A stretch of 7,908 nucleotides of DNA from Candidatus Bathyarchaeota archaeon (GTDB lineage Archaea; Thermoproteota; Bathyarchaeia; TCS64). The notes beneath the pieces are model-generated. The model did no database searches. It was not told where the DNA came from and saw only the letters and a program-made list of their open reading frames with translations. The position numbers and the translations under genes were made by a program. The stretch spans positions 1-7,908 of the forward strand of contig CALGBN010000465.1 of the NCBI GenBank assembly GCA_937877765.1, in the 5' to 3' direction. Below, piece by piece: positions 1 through 6,446 of the stretch (position 1 is its first letter; every line of letters begins with the position of its first letter).

Positions 1-9
1 TTATATATA

Positions 10-14
10 GAGGT
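10..14 (+). promoter_or_regulatory. Candidate ribosome binding site for the CBS gene
   Basis: GAGGT lies 7 bases before a TTG codon at 22 and supports that codon as the start. A TATA-like TTATATATA directly precedes it (1-9). It is too close to place this Shine-Dalgarno in a transcript made from that box, so only one of the two signals is likely to be real. Confidence 0.4.
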
Positions 15-21
15 TCATGGT

Positions 22-468
22 TTGAACATCGAACTGAGCCCAGAGTTCTGCGATATTCCCTGCAGAGTATTAATGAATAAACTGCCGCCAAAAGCAGAGG
101 CATCAGAGAAGATAGTAGATCTGACGAACAGACTTCTTACTATTGACTATAAGGCGGTAATAGTGTATGAGGATAAGGAACCAATTGGACTGGTTACATT
201 GAAAGATATAATGAGGTGGCTGGTTCAGACAGAGGATAAAGGTACACTTTTAGCAAAAGACCTTATCACAGTTCCACTAATCAGCGTAGAACTAGACACC
301 ACTATTAAAGAAGCATTGGACATTATGGAGAAATACTGCATCAAATATGTGGGTGTCCAAGAACAAAAGATACTCAAAGGGCTTCTTAACGAGGATGGTG
401 TGAAAGAGATCTGCGATAGATATCCTCATTATCTCAGGGAATACAGTAAACTACGGTCTCCAGCCTGA
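22..468 (+). CDS. Two-CBS-domain protein (possibly 5'-partial)
   Basis: Small stand-alone protein of about 148 residues made of a tandem CBS (Bateman) pair. The first CBS repeat spans about residues 14-69 and ends in the typical GLVTLKDIM strand-helix. The second spans about 78-133 and ends in GLLNEDGVKEI. CBS pairs bind adenosyl ligands (AMP, ATP, SAM) and usually act as regulatory modules; no catalytic domain is attached, so the partner is unknown. The chosen TTG start (22-24) follows GAGGT at 10-14 with a 7-base spacer. However, the frame has no stop back to base 1, so a start outside the window is possible. The next in-frame ATG (73) would cut into the first CBS repeat. The ATG at 17 is in another frame and stops after two codons. 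The 3' end overlaps the convergent CitG-like gene by 18 bp. The fold is clear; the role and exact start are not. Confidence 0.8.
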   Translation: MNIELSPEFCDIPCRVLMNKLPPKAEASEKIVDLTNRLLTIDYKAVIVYEDKEPIGLVTLKDIMRWLVQTEDKGTLLAKDLITVPLISVELDTTIKEALDIMEKYCIKYVGVQEQKILKGLLNEDGVKEICDRYPHYLREYSKLRSPA

Positions 469-1395
469 AAGCAACAGAACAAAGATTGAACCAGCGGTCA
501 AATCTGCAGTTGTACCAGGGTTCAATCTACCGTCTTCCTTTTTTAAATTTTCATCAAGTATCCAGAGCTGTTTATTCCCTTCTTCTGAGTCTATTCCACC
601 GAGTTCAAGTATCCATTTAGCTTTTCTTGATATTTTTTCAGCTTCAGCTACGCCATTTTTCCGCGCTATTAATGAATCATGATTTATTGATAATATGTGT
701 AAGTATGTGTCCACGATAGCGCTGTTCACAGAGGTACCATCATTAAGACGGCTCTTCAAGTAAGGGTAGCCTGTCTCGAATATTGTCTCAAACCCCGTCA
801 CCCATTCATGACATATTTGATCCCTATCTTTACATAGTTGAAAAATCTGCAGAGGCGTTATGTTGTCATTCTTTATATTCTTGATAGATTCTTTGTCTTG
901 TATGTCGAGTTTTTCTGCTTTTCCAAGGTTTTTTGAAGGCATTGCTTTTTCGATGGCTTGATAGATATATATCGAGTCATCTGGGGTTGCTAATTCAATT
1001 ACTTTCCTGATGACCTTTCGTAGTTCAGTGATATTCTTTGACTTGGTCCTATGCCATTTTCCTGCTCCTGCTGAGATAGGCACAAACAGCAAAGCGACAC
1101 CAAGATGTGTATTTCCGCCATGTTGCCATTCAAATATCTCATTAACTGCATCAAGAACTCCTTTACCTAGTCCTGTATTCACGTAGTTTTCGTTTACATA
1201 TGAACGGGCTGCTAATTCTCCCATAACTGACCCAAGCGCAACGCTTCCAGCTAGAAAATGCTCATAACTTGTATCAGGGAAATCATTGAGTCTATGAATA
1301 TTCCCGGGCTTCGGATAAGCAGAGACCTCTAATAAAGCTGCTAGACTTGCACAATTAGCTACTAGTTTTGAGGTCTCTGAATGCAAGGTTCTCAT
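451..1395 (-). CDS. CitG/MdcB-family triphosphoribosyl-dephospho-CoA synthase-like protein
   Basis: A 314-residue protein of the CitG family (COG1767). Characterised CitG/MdcB enzymes transfer the triphosphoribosyl group of ATP onto dephospho-CoA, releasing adenine, to make the prosthetic group of citrate or malonate lyase. Family signatures are present: E23 and KPGNIHR (29-35), GGNTHLG (93-99), a helical middle with HD (239-240), and NPGTTADL (292-299). No lyase genes are nearby. Instead it lies next to methanopterin genes, and CitG-like proteins of this type recur with H4MPT genes in archaea and in H4MPT-using methylotrophic bacteria. I infer a ribosyl-phosphate transfer in H4MPT assembly rather than lyase maturation. 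About residues 115-195 look lysine-rich and variable. The ATG at 1395 has no clear Shine-Dalgarno and lies about 20 bp from a TATA-like element, so a leaderless or short-leader transcript is likely. It is transcribed divergently from the nucleotidyltransferase gene. Confidence 0.85.
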   Translation of the reverse strand: MRTLHSETSKLVANCASLAALLEVSAYPKPGNIHRLNDFPDTSYEHFLAGSVALGSVMGELAARSYVNENYVNTGLGKGVLDAVNEIFEWQHGGNTHLGVALLFVPISAGAGKWHRTKSKNITELRKVIRKVIELATPDDSIYIYQAIEKAMPSKNLGKAEKLDIQDKESIKNIKNDNITPLQIFQLCKDRDQICHEWVTGFETIFETGYPYLKSRLNDGTSVNSAIVDTYLHILSINHDSLIARKNGVAEAEKISRKAKWILELGGIDSEEGNKQLWILDENLKKEDGRLNPGTTADLTAGSIFVLLLSGWRP

Positions 1396-1403
1396 AAAAC
1401 TGC

Positions 1404-1423
1404 TTCTTATTAGCTTATAAGAA
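1404..1423. promoter_or_regulatory. Divergent promoter region with TATA-like palindrome and inverted repeat
   Basis: The 48-bp gap between two divergent genes holds a 7-bp perfect inverted repeat, TTCTTAT (1404-1410) and ATAAGAA (1417-1423), separated by 6 bases. The self-complementary TTATAA (1415-1420) overlaps the right arm. Its centre is about 26 bp before the ATG at 1444, the usual archaeal TATA-to-start distance for a leaderless plus-strand transcript. It is about 22 bp before the minus-strand ATG at 1395. One element could therefore serve both directions, or the repeat could be an operator covering it. The assignment rests on sequence and spacing only. Confidence 0.45.
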
Positions 1424-1443
1424 CGGTCCTACGAGTTATCGAT

Positions 1444-2418
1444 ATGGAGTACTCAGAAGGCGACTACATCCAGACTACTGATGGGTTATTCTTTGCAGTT
1501 AAAGGTGGAAGACATGACGCTGACCTAGTAGTCGCTGTCTTGAGGTACATTCCTGATATTACCGGTGATAGGGTGCTTGATGGGGTCAATTATAGACGAA
1601 TATATGATCTCAATGATTCAACTAAGTATCTCTTATCTAGCTACCCTTCATATATTAGCAAAATACCTTGGCTAGGCTTAGAAACCCAATCAGTACCCAC
1701 TTCAAAGATAACCAAGGTTTACAACCCAAAGGAAAAACTAGAAGAAATCCTAGAAAATCCAAATACGGTACTTAAAAAGAGAATCAAGAACTTTGTAGAA
1801 GCGCTCTCCTCTACAAGTGGCGTCAATACTAGTTGTTATGGGTTATCTGGGTCCTTATTAATTGGATTAGACAACGAGGCATCAGATATTGATCTAAATG
1901 TTTATGGCGAGATTGAAGGACGCAAGGTATATGCTGGGCTCAAGAAGCTGCGTCAAAACATGGAATGGATAACCGGTTATGATTCTCTCTCGGTTGAAGA
2001 TGTTCTTGTCTCACGTTGGGGGAAAACTGGTTTAGATTTAGAGAAACTGAGGACCATAGAATGTAGGAAGATACTTCATGGTAGGGTCTTCGGAGTAGAT
2101 TATTTCATCAGACTTCTACGCGAAAAAGATAAATCGACATCAATTCCTCTAAAATCTGTTACAATTAGAGCAAAAGTGACAGATTCCTCAGAATCCATAT
2201 ACACGCCTTGTACCTATCGTGTTCAATCCATGTCAAATGAGTACCCTGTTGTCGAGTTGAAAAGCTATCGAGGTAAATTCACAGAACAGGTGGAAAAAAA
2301 CGACATAGTTGAGGTTAATGGAATCTTGGAGAAGGTTACTCGTGATGCTGAGGTTTTTTTTAGAATTATTCTTGGTAGAGCCGAGGATTATCTTGTTTCT
2401 GTTGATTTAATTGGATAA
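1444..2418 (+). CDS. Predicted nucleotidyltransferase (pol-beta superfamily, archaeal COG1665-like)
   Basis: A 324-residue protein with a central polymerase-beta-type nucleotidyltransferase core. It has GS at residues 136-137 in SGSLLIGL, followed by SDIDL with the metal-binding aspartates D148 and D150. This GS-x10-DxD pattern supports Mg-dependent NMP transfer, but the substrate cannot be read from it. Residues 1-90 form an archaeal-type N-terminal region. The C-terminal third (about 235-324) is beta-rich, with a DIVEVNGILEKV stretch suggesting an OB-like or accessory barrel. That layout resembles the uncharacterised archaeal COG1665 proteins; this placement is from memory. The ATG is probably read leaderless, since TTATAA lies 24-29 bp upstream and an in-frame stop at 1411 excludes a longer form. 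It is first in the rightward group, 47 bp before the DUF447 gene. A run of eight T at 2354-2361 lies inside the coding region. Confidence 0.75.
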   Translation: MEYSEGDYIQTTDGLFFAVKGGRHDADLVVAVLRYIPDITGDRVLDGVNYRRIYDLNDSTKYLLSSYPSYISKIPWLGLETQSVPTSKITKVYNPKEKLEEILENPNTVLKKRIKNFVEALSSTSGVNTSCYGLSGSLLIGLDNEASDIDLNVYGEIEGRKVYAGLKKLRQNMEWITGYDSLSVEDVLVSRWGKTGLDLEKLRTIECRKILHGRVFGVDYFIRLLREKDKSTSIPLKSVTIRAKVTDSSESIYTPCTYRVQSMSNEYPVVELKSYRGKFTEQVEKNDIVEVNGILEKVTRDAEVFFRIILGRAEDYLVSVDLIG

Positions 2419-2465
2419 TTATTTGTAATTCTGAGTCATAGTAAAGGTATTCCTCGTGATGAACT

Positions 2466-3101
2466 ATGAAGCCATCTGATCTAGAAGATACTCTACAAAG
2501 ACTAGGGTTTACTGAAAACAGTATCGTAGAGATAATAATGCTAACAAAGAACCCAGATGGCACCAACAACCTAGCCCCAATGGGCGTAATAAAAAAAGGC
2601 GATCATCTTGAGGTGAGACCATTCACAACTAGCCACACTTATAGTAACCTAACACAAAACAACATAGCCTCACTCAACATAACCGATGATCCTTTCCTAT
2701 TTCTAAAAACAGCCTTCAAACATGAAATAGAAACGGAGACGATCATATCTGAGCTATCATTTGAAGGCTCAGATGCAACAATAATAGCTGAAAAGACCGA
2801 GGAGAACACCTTTTCTAGCTCCCAAGCATCTATAATACTTAGACCAAAACAAGTTGTTATTCACAAAGATTCCCCAACTGTGTATAGTCGAGGACGTGCT
2901 ATGGCGATAGAGGCAATAATTCACGCAACAAGAGTACCTGTGTATCATTCTATGGGTGACGAATCTAAGGTACAGTCTCTTCTGCAGAATATGCGTTATT
3001 GTTTTAATATTATTGAACGAGTCTCAGGTGTTAATTCACACGAGATGCAAGTTGTAGATACTCTGCGAAGTTTACTGGAGCAATGGAGGGTTTCAATATG
3101 A
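2466..3101 (+). CDS. DUF447 family protein, probable H4MPT-associated flavin-type barrel
   Basis: A 211-residue protein of the archaeal DUF447 family. Recognisable blocks are NLAPMG (35-40) after a first strand, RPF (51-53), NITDD (71-75), RGRA (142-145) and IEAIIHATR (148-156) opening a helical C-terminal part. Solved members, as I recall, have a split-barrel fold like FMN-binding proteins, so flavin binding is a reasonable guess; no reaction is established. The family recurs beside methanopterin genes in archaea and H4MPT-using bacteria. Here its stop codon overlaps the mptG start (ATGA, 3098-3101), implying translational coupling. The ATG at 2466 is the longest possible start, since a TGA (2460-2462) lies two codons upstream in frame. 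GTGATGA (2456-2462) is at best a weak, closely spaced Shine-Dalgarno. The 47-bp spacer before it also holds an AT-rich stretch (2416-2425) that could be a weak internal promoter. Confidence 0.85.
   Translation: MKPSDLEDTLQRLGFTENSIVEIIMLTKNPDGTNNLAPMGVIKKGDHLEVRPFTTSHTYSNLTQNNIASLNITDDPFLFLKTAFKHEIETETIISELSFEGSDATIIAEKTEENTFSSSQASIILRPKQVVIHKDSPTVYSRGRAMAIEAIIHATRVPVYHSMGDESKVQSLLQNMRYCFNIIERVSGVNSHEMQVVDTLRSLLEQWRVSI
3085..3090 (+). promoter_or_regulatory. Shine-Dalgarno deciding the mptG start
   Basis: GGAGGG lies 7 bases before the ATG at 3098 and inside the end of the DUF447 gene. It selects 3098 over the in-frame ATG at 3083, which has no such signal and would place this motif within its own coding sequence. 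Confidence 0.75.
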
Positions 3102-4054
3102 AACTACGAATCAGCACACCCTCACGTTTGCATTTTGGCATCATAGATATGAGAGGAGACCTAGGCAGAATTCACGGTAGCATCGGAGTATCAATAAAGA
3201 AACCCAGACTCGTGCTAGATATAAAAGAATCAAAAACAACCACAATAAAGGGAGCAAGAACAAACAGGGCACAAGAAATCATAGAAACCTTAGGTGAAGC
3301 ATATGATATACGAACTGGTGTAGAAATAACGATCCATGAGGATATTCCAGAGCACTCTGGTTTTGGCTCAGGAACACAGCTCTCTTATGCTCTAGGTATG
3401 GGAGTAAACAAATTATTCAATCTGGGCTTGACTGTAGAGAATATCGCTGTCAGGCTTGAGCGAAGCAGGATATCTGGTATTGGCGCCTATGGGTTCCAGA
3501 AAGGCGGCTTCATAGTAGATGGTGGACATGATGTTCGGGATCGTGACAAGGTTCCTCCTTTGATATATCATCAAGATTTCCCCGAAGACTGGAAATTTGT
3601 GATCTGTTTACCAAAAATCCATAAGGGATTCAGCGGAGAACAGGAACAAAAAGCATTCAAAAAACTCGAACCACCTCCAGCGGAGACAGTGACGTCAGTA
3701 TCTCACATCGTTCTACTCCAGATGATCCCATCTATCATAGAGAAAGACATAGAGGTTTTCGGAGAATCAATGACAAGTCTTGATACCATGTTCGGCGATT
3801 ACTGGAAAAAAATACAAGGCGGAACATACACTCACCCAAGAATAGGTGAATGTGTAAATCACTTACTTGAGTGTGGTGCCTATGGCGCTGGGCAAAGCTC
3901 TTGGGGTCCGGCTTTATACGGGTTAGCTGATGGAGCGAAACATGCCCGGGTACTTGAAGAAGAGATGAATAGGTTCATCAATCTAGGGGGAGAGGGGTAT
4001 GTCTTTGTTACCTCCGCTGATAATACTGGGGCAGTAATAGAGGAAGAAATATGA
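3098..4054 (+). CDS. mptG: Beta-ribofuranosylaminobenzene 5'-phosphate (beta-RFAP) synthase
   Basis: A 318-residue cytoplasmic GHMP-superfamily enzyme. It condenses PRPP with 4-aminobenzoate (4-hydroxybenzoate has also been proposed), releasing CO2 and pyrophosphate. This is the committed step for the aryl-ribosyl half of methanopterin. Family marks are SRLHFGIIDM (9-18), the GHMP loop PEHSGFGSGTQL (84-95 region), SGIGAYGFQKGGFIVDGG (126-143) and GAGQSSWGPALYG (263-275 region). Length and the MKLRISTPSRLHFG opening match the archaeal family. The ATG at 3098 is preferred to one 15 bases upstream because of the strong GGAGGG and the ATGA overlap with the DUF447 stop. Its own stop overlaps the next start in the same way (4051-4054), so the three proteins are probably made together. 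This is the most secure functional assignment in the window and marks the organism as a methanopterin maker. Confidence 0.93.
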   Translation: MKLRISTPSRLHFGIIDMRGDLGRIHGSIGVSIKKPRLVLDIKESKTTTIKGARTNRAQEIIETLGEAYDIRTGVEITIHEDIPEHSGFGSGTQLSYALGMGVNKLFNLGLTVENIAVRLERSRISGIGAYGFQKGGFIVDGGHDVRDRDKVPPLIYHQDFPEDWKFVICLPKIHKGFSGEQEQKAFKKLEPPPAETVTSVSHIVLLQMIPSIIEKDIEVFGESMTSLDTMFGDYWKKIQGGTYTHPRIGECVNHLLECGAYGAGQSSWGPALYGLADGAKHARVLEEEMNRFINLGGEGYVFVTSADNTGAVIEEEI

Positions 4055-5604
4055 GTATACTCATAGTAACTGGAAAACTCGCAGAAAAAACCATTAAAGG
4101 ACTTGTCTCAGACCTTGAAAAAGATGTAGATGTTTTGGCTTTACCTGTTACTGTTGCTTCATTTATTACAGCAAAATATGCAGCTCATCAACTCATAAAA
4201 CACGATCTATCAAGTTACGATATGTTGATCATGCCCGGGTCAATAAGCGGCGATCTATCTCTTATTGAAGATGCAATAGGGATACCGGTCTATAGGGGAC
4301 CAATTCACGCAGCAGATCTACCCCTCATATTATCTGAGAATATACAGTTATCCAAGATCCAACCAGCTAACGAACTAATCAAATCAAAGTTAGAAGAAAA
4401 AGCACTAGCAACGATAGCAGAATCAGAGGAACAATGGAGAGAGATTCTAACTAAACAAGGTGGCTTACTAATCGGTGATCTACCAATTTCTCAAGGACTC
4501 CCCATGCGTGTAATGGGCGAAATAGTTAACGCTCCAACTCTAAGTCTCGATGAGGTATCTAAGAGAGCGCTCTACTTTGAGTCACAGGGAGCAAACATAA
4601 TCGATATCGGTATGCTAGCAAGCAACCCGAAGCCGAAATTAATACCCAAAATAATCAATACCATCAGAGAGACCGTTGATCTCCCGATTAGTATTGATAC
4701 ATTGAATGTTGATGAGATCAAGGCTTCTATCGATACTGGCGTCGATATGATTCTAAGCCTAGACTTCGGTAACATGGAAGCCATTGCTCCTCTCGTCTCG
4801 AATGAGGCAGTTGTAGTATTACCAACAAACATGAGCCGGGGAATATTGCCAAAGAAAGCCGAGGAAAGAGTAAAACGATTATCCGAGGCAGTAAAAATAC
4901 TTCAAGAGGTTGGAGTTCAGAAGATTATCAGTGATCTAGTTGTCGAACCTCTATTGACACCCGGATTGCTTGAAGGATTGAAAGCATATCAGTTATTCAA
5001 CCAGTCACATCCTCAGATTCCTCTGCTTTTTGGCGTAGGAAACGCTGTCGAACTAATAGACGCAGATAGTCCCGGTGTTCACGCCGCTATGATCGCGTTA
5101 GCTAGGGAAGCTGGATCATGTATACTACATGTTCCCGAGTACAGTGTCAAGGCAAAGGGAAGTGTCTCTGAGGCTGTTCATGCGTCTCGGATGATGTTTT
5201 TAGCCGAGAAAAGGGGCACCGTACTAAAAGACCTTGGGTTGGACTTGCTTTTGTTAAAGGAGAAACGGTGGAAGGAGCTTGATTATGATGCATCAGAGGA
5301 GGAAAATGCTCGAATCCTTCAAGGGGTAGGTGAAACTGAGTATTACCCTGACAAAAAAGGTTGGTTTAAGATACAGATAGATAGAAACGCCGAGGAAATT
5401 GTAGCAATTTATTACCGGTCTGGAGGCAAGGAACCTGATACGATCATACGAGGAAAAGACTCACGTGTCATATACCAGACAATAATCCGAGAGAAACTGA
5501 TCTCAAAATACGATCATGCAGCATATCTGGGAAAGGAACTTGAGAAAGCAGCGATAGCGCTCAAGATTGGGCGTTCATATGTACAGGACTCACCGCTATT
5601 CTAA
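4051..5604 (+). CDS. Archaeal dihydropteroate synthase-like protein (DUF6513 / pterin-binding / DUF4346 layout)
   Basis: A 517-residue protein in three parts. An N-terminal Rossmann-like region (about 1-150) begins MSILIVTGKLAEK. A DHPS-type TIM barrel (about 150-390) follows, with GANIIDIGMLAS (180-191), PISIDT (212-217) and LLFGVGN (325-331). A C-terminal domain (about 395-517) contains DKKGWFKIQI. This matches the archaeal DHPS-like family typified by M. jannaschii MJ0107 and is about twice the length of bacterial FolP. The canonical STRP loop after the first strand is absent: S-N-P-K-P stands there. LSLDFGN replaces the usual IND strand end. Pterin binding is therefore likely, but the exact reaction is open. 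Joining dihydropterin to the beta-RFAP product is the obvious candidate in this setting. The start overlaps the mptG stop (ATGA), with GAGGAAG at 4040-4046 as Shine-Dalgarno. It is last in its group and overlaps the convergent CofE-like gene by 9 bp. Confidence 0.85.
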   Translation: MSILIVTGKLAEKTIKGLVSDLEKDVDVLALPVTVASFITAKYAAHQLIKHDLSSYDMLIMPGSISGDLSLIEDAIGIPVYRGPIHAADLPLILSENIQLSKIQPANELIKSKLEEKALATIAESEEQWREILTKQGGLLIGDLPISQGLPMRVMGEIVNAPTLSLDEVSKRALYFESQGANIIDIGMLASNPKPKLIPKIINTIRETVDLPISIDTLNVDEIKASIDTGVDMILSLDFGNMEAIAPLVSNEAVVVLPTNMSRGILPKKAEERVKRLSEAVKILQEVGVQKIISDLVVEPLLTPGLLEGLKAYQLFNQSHPQIPLLFGVGNAVELIDADSPGVHAAMIALAREAGSCILHVPEYSVKAKGSVSEAVHASRMMFLAEKRGTVLKDLGLDLLLLKEKRWKELDYDASEEENARILQGVGETEYYPDKKGWFKIQIDRNAEEIVAIYYRSGGKEPDTIIRGKDSRVIYQTIIREKLISKYDHAAYLGKELEKAAIALKIGRSYVQDSPLF

Positions 5605-6435
5605 TATCCTGATTATTGTGATAGGGAAATGTTCTACTGATTCCAACATCTCCCAAGTCACTCCTGTAAGCGATGTATCCATGTTCTTGCTCATGCTCCA
5701 AGCTGTTCTCCCAGCACCTCCACCACAGAGCCTATGAAAAAGATGTGCAAACCAGAGAGCTTGATCAGGGTTCAAATTTGCTCCAGATACCGCGATGGGT
5801 GTCTGACGGGCTTTTAATTGAAATAACCTGCCAAATATGAATGTTATAACGCCTCCAAAGTGGATAAGCCCCATCGTATCAACGTCACGAGGAGCCAAAT
5901 GCAGGTTTCTCCACGAAAAACTCGTATCACCATCCACTATCATAACTGTGACCTCAGCTCCAGTTTCCCTCAGAATCCCTTCCCTTATCTTTTGGGCTAT
6001 TTCTCCGGGATTTTCAAGGGGTAGACTCACAAACGCGTATGGAAGGTTGCTTGCATCTATCCCTCCTTCGCTATAGTGTCGTAGGCATTGTAGTAATCCT
6101 GTTTTTTGAAGCGCTAATTGTTTGTGGGCTGCCCCCTCTTCAACTGGGTAATCTCTTAGGTTCTGCAAGGTCTGCTCTTTCAAGCCAAGAGTTTTCCCTA
6201 ATGGTCCCCCCCAGACTCTTTTTGTCCATGTTTTAGAAAGAAAATATGCGACGTAGCTGGGTTTTATCTTTGATTCATCTATTATATTCCCTGTTGCAGT
6301 GGAGATGGCTTTCTCGCTTAATGCAACTATGTCGCCTGTTTTGATGTAGTCTTTTACCCTGTCTGTTACCTTTGTATAGATGTCTGTACCGGGTTTCCAG
6401 TACCTGCATCTCAGCGTGAGGGTCTTGATGTTCAT
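5596..6435 (-). CDS. CofE-family (F420-0:gamma-glutamyl ligase-like) protein, divergent paralogue
   Basis: A 279-residue protein recognisably related to CofE, the GTP-dependent ligase that adds glutamates to coenzyme F420-0. The match runs in order: YWKPGTD (12-18), GDIVALSEKAISTATGN (34-50, aligned with the GDV..VSQKIVSKAEGR type block), GGIDASN (124-130), SLPLENPGEIAQKIREGI (137-154) and DGDTSFSWR (168-176). D127, D170 and T171 probably correspond to metal or nucleotide ligands. Departures from CofE are SEK for SQK, a shortened DT..R loop, and an unusual C-terminal half with HRLCGGGAGRTAW (234-246). I therefore call it a family member, not CofE itself. It starts 11 bp after the CooC-like gene and is last in that leftward group. 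No clear Shine-Dalgarno precedes the ATG, and the MNIKTLTLRCRYWKPGTD opening looks natural for the family. The substrate is unknown; F420, a pterin glutamate tail or a protein amide are all possible. Confidence 0.75.
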   Translation of the reverse strand: MNIKTLTLRCRYWKPGTDIYTKVTDRVKDYIKTGDIVALSEKAISTATGNIIDESKIKPSYVAYFLSKTWTKRVWGGPLGKTLGLKEQTLQNLRDYPVEEGAAHKQLALQKTGLLQCLRHYSEGGIDASNLPYAFVSLPLENPGEIAQKIREGILRETGAEVTVMIVDGDTSFSWRNLHLAPRDVDTMGLIHFGGVITFIFGRLFQLKARQTPIAVSGANLNPDQALWFAHLFHRLCGGGAGRTAWSMSKNMDTSLTGVTWEMLESVEHFPITIIRILE

Positions 6436-6446
6436 TCTGTACGCCG

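Noticed and set aside
451..1395. Annotation as a citrate or malonate lyase maturation enzyme
   Set aside because: No lyase subunit, acyl carrier or CitX-type gene is present; the neighbours are methanopterin genes.
2366..2569. 67-codon minus-strand reading frame across the nucleotidyltransferase/DUF447 junction
   Set aside because: It is antisense to two well-supported genes, has no recognisable motif and no good start signal.
4572..4832. 86-codon minus-strand frame inside the DHPS-like gene
   Set aside because: It lies opposite the conserved IDIG and SIDT barrel strands; its hydrophobic look comes from the complement of those codons.
4051..5604. Annotation as ordinary folate dihydropteroate synthase (folP)
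   Set aside because: It is about twice the usual length, has extra N- and C-terminal domains and lacks the STRP loop.
5837..6236. Two overlapping plus-strand frames inside the CofE-like gene
   Set aside because: They are shadows of a conserved minus-strand gene with no family resemblance of their own.
5596..6435. Annotation as true F420-0:gamma-glutamyl ligase (cofE)
   Set aside because: Family homology is clear, but key blocks differ and no F420 synthesis genes are nearby, so the specific function is not supported.
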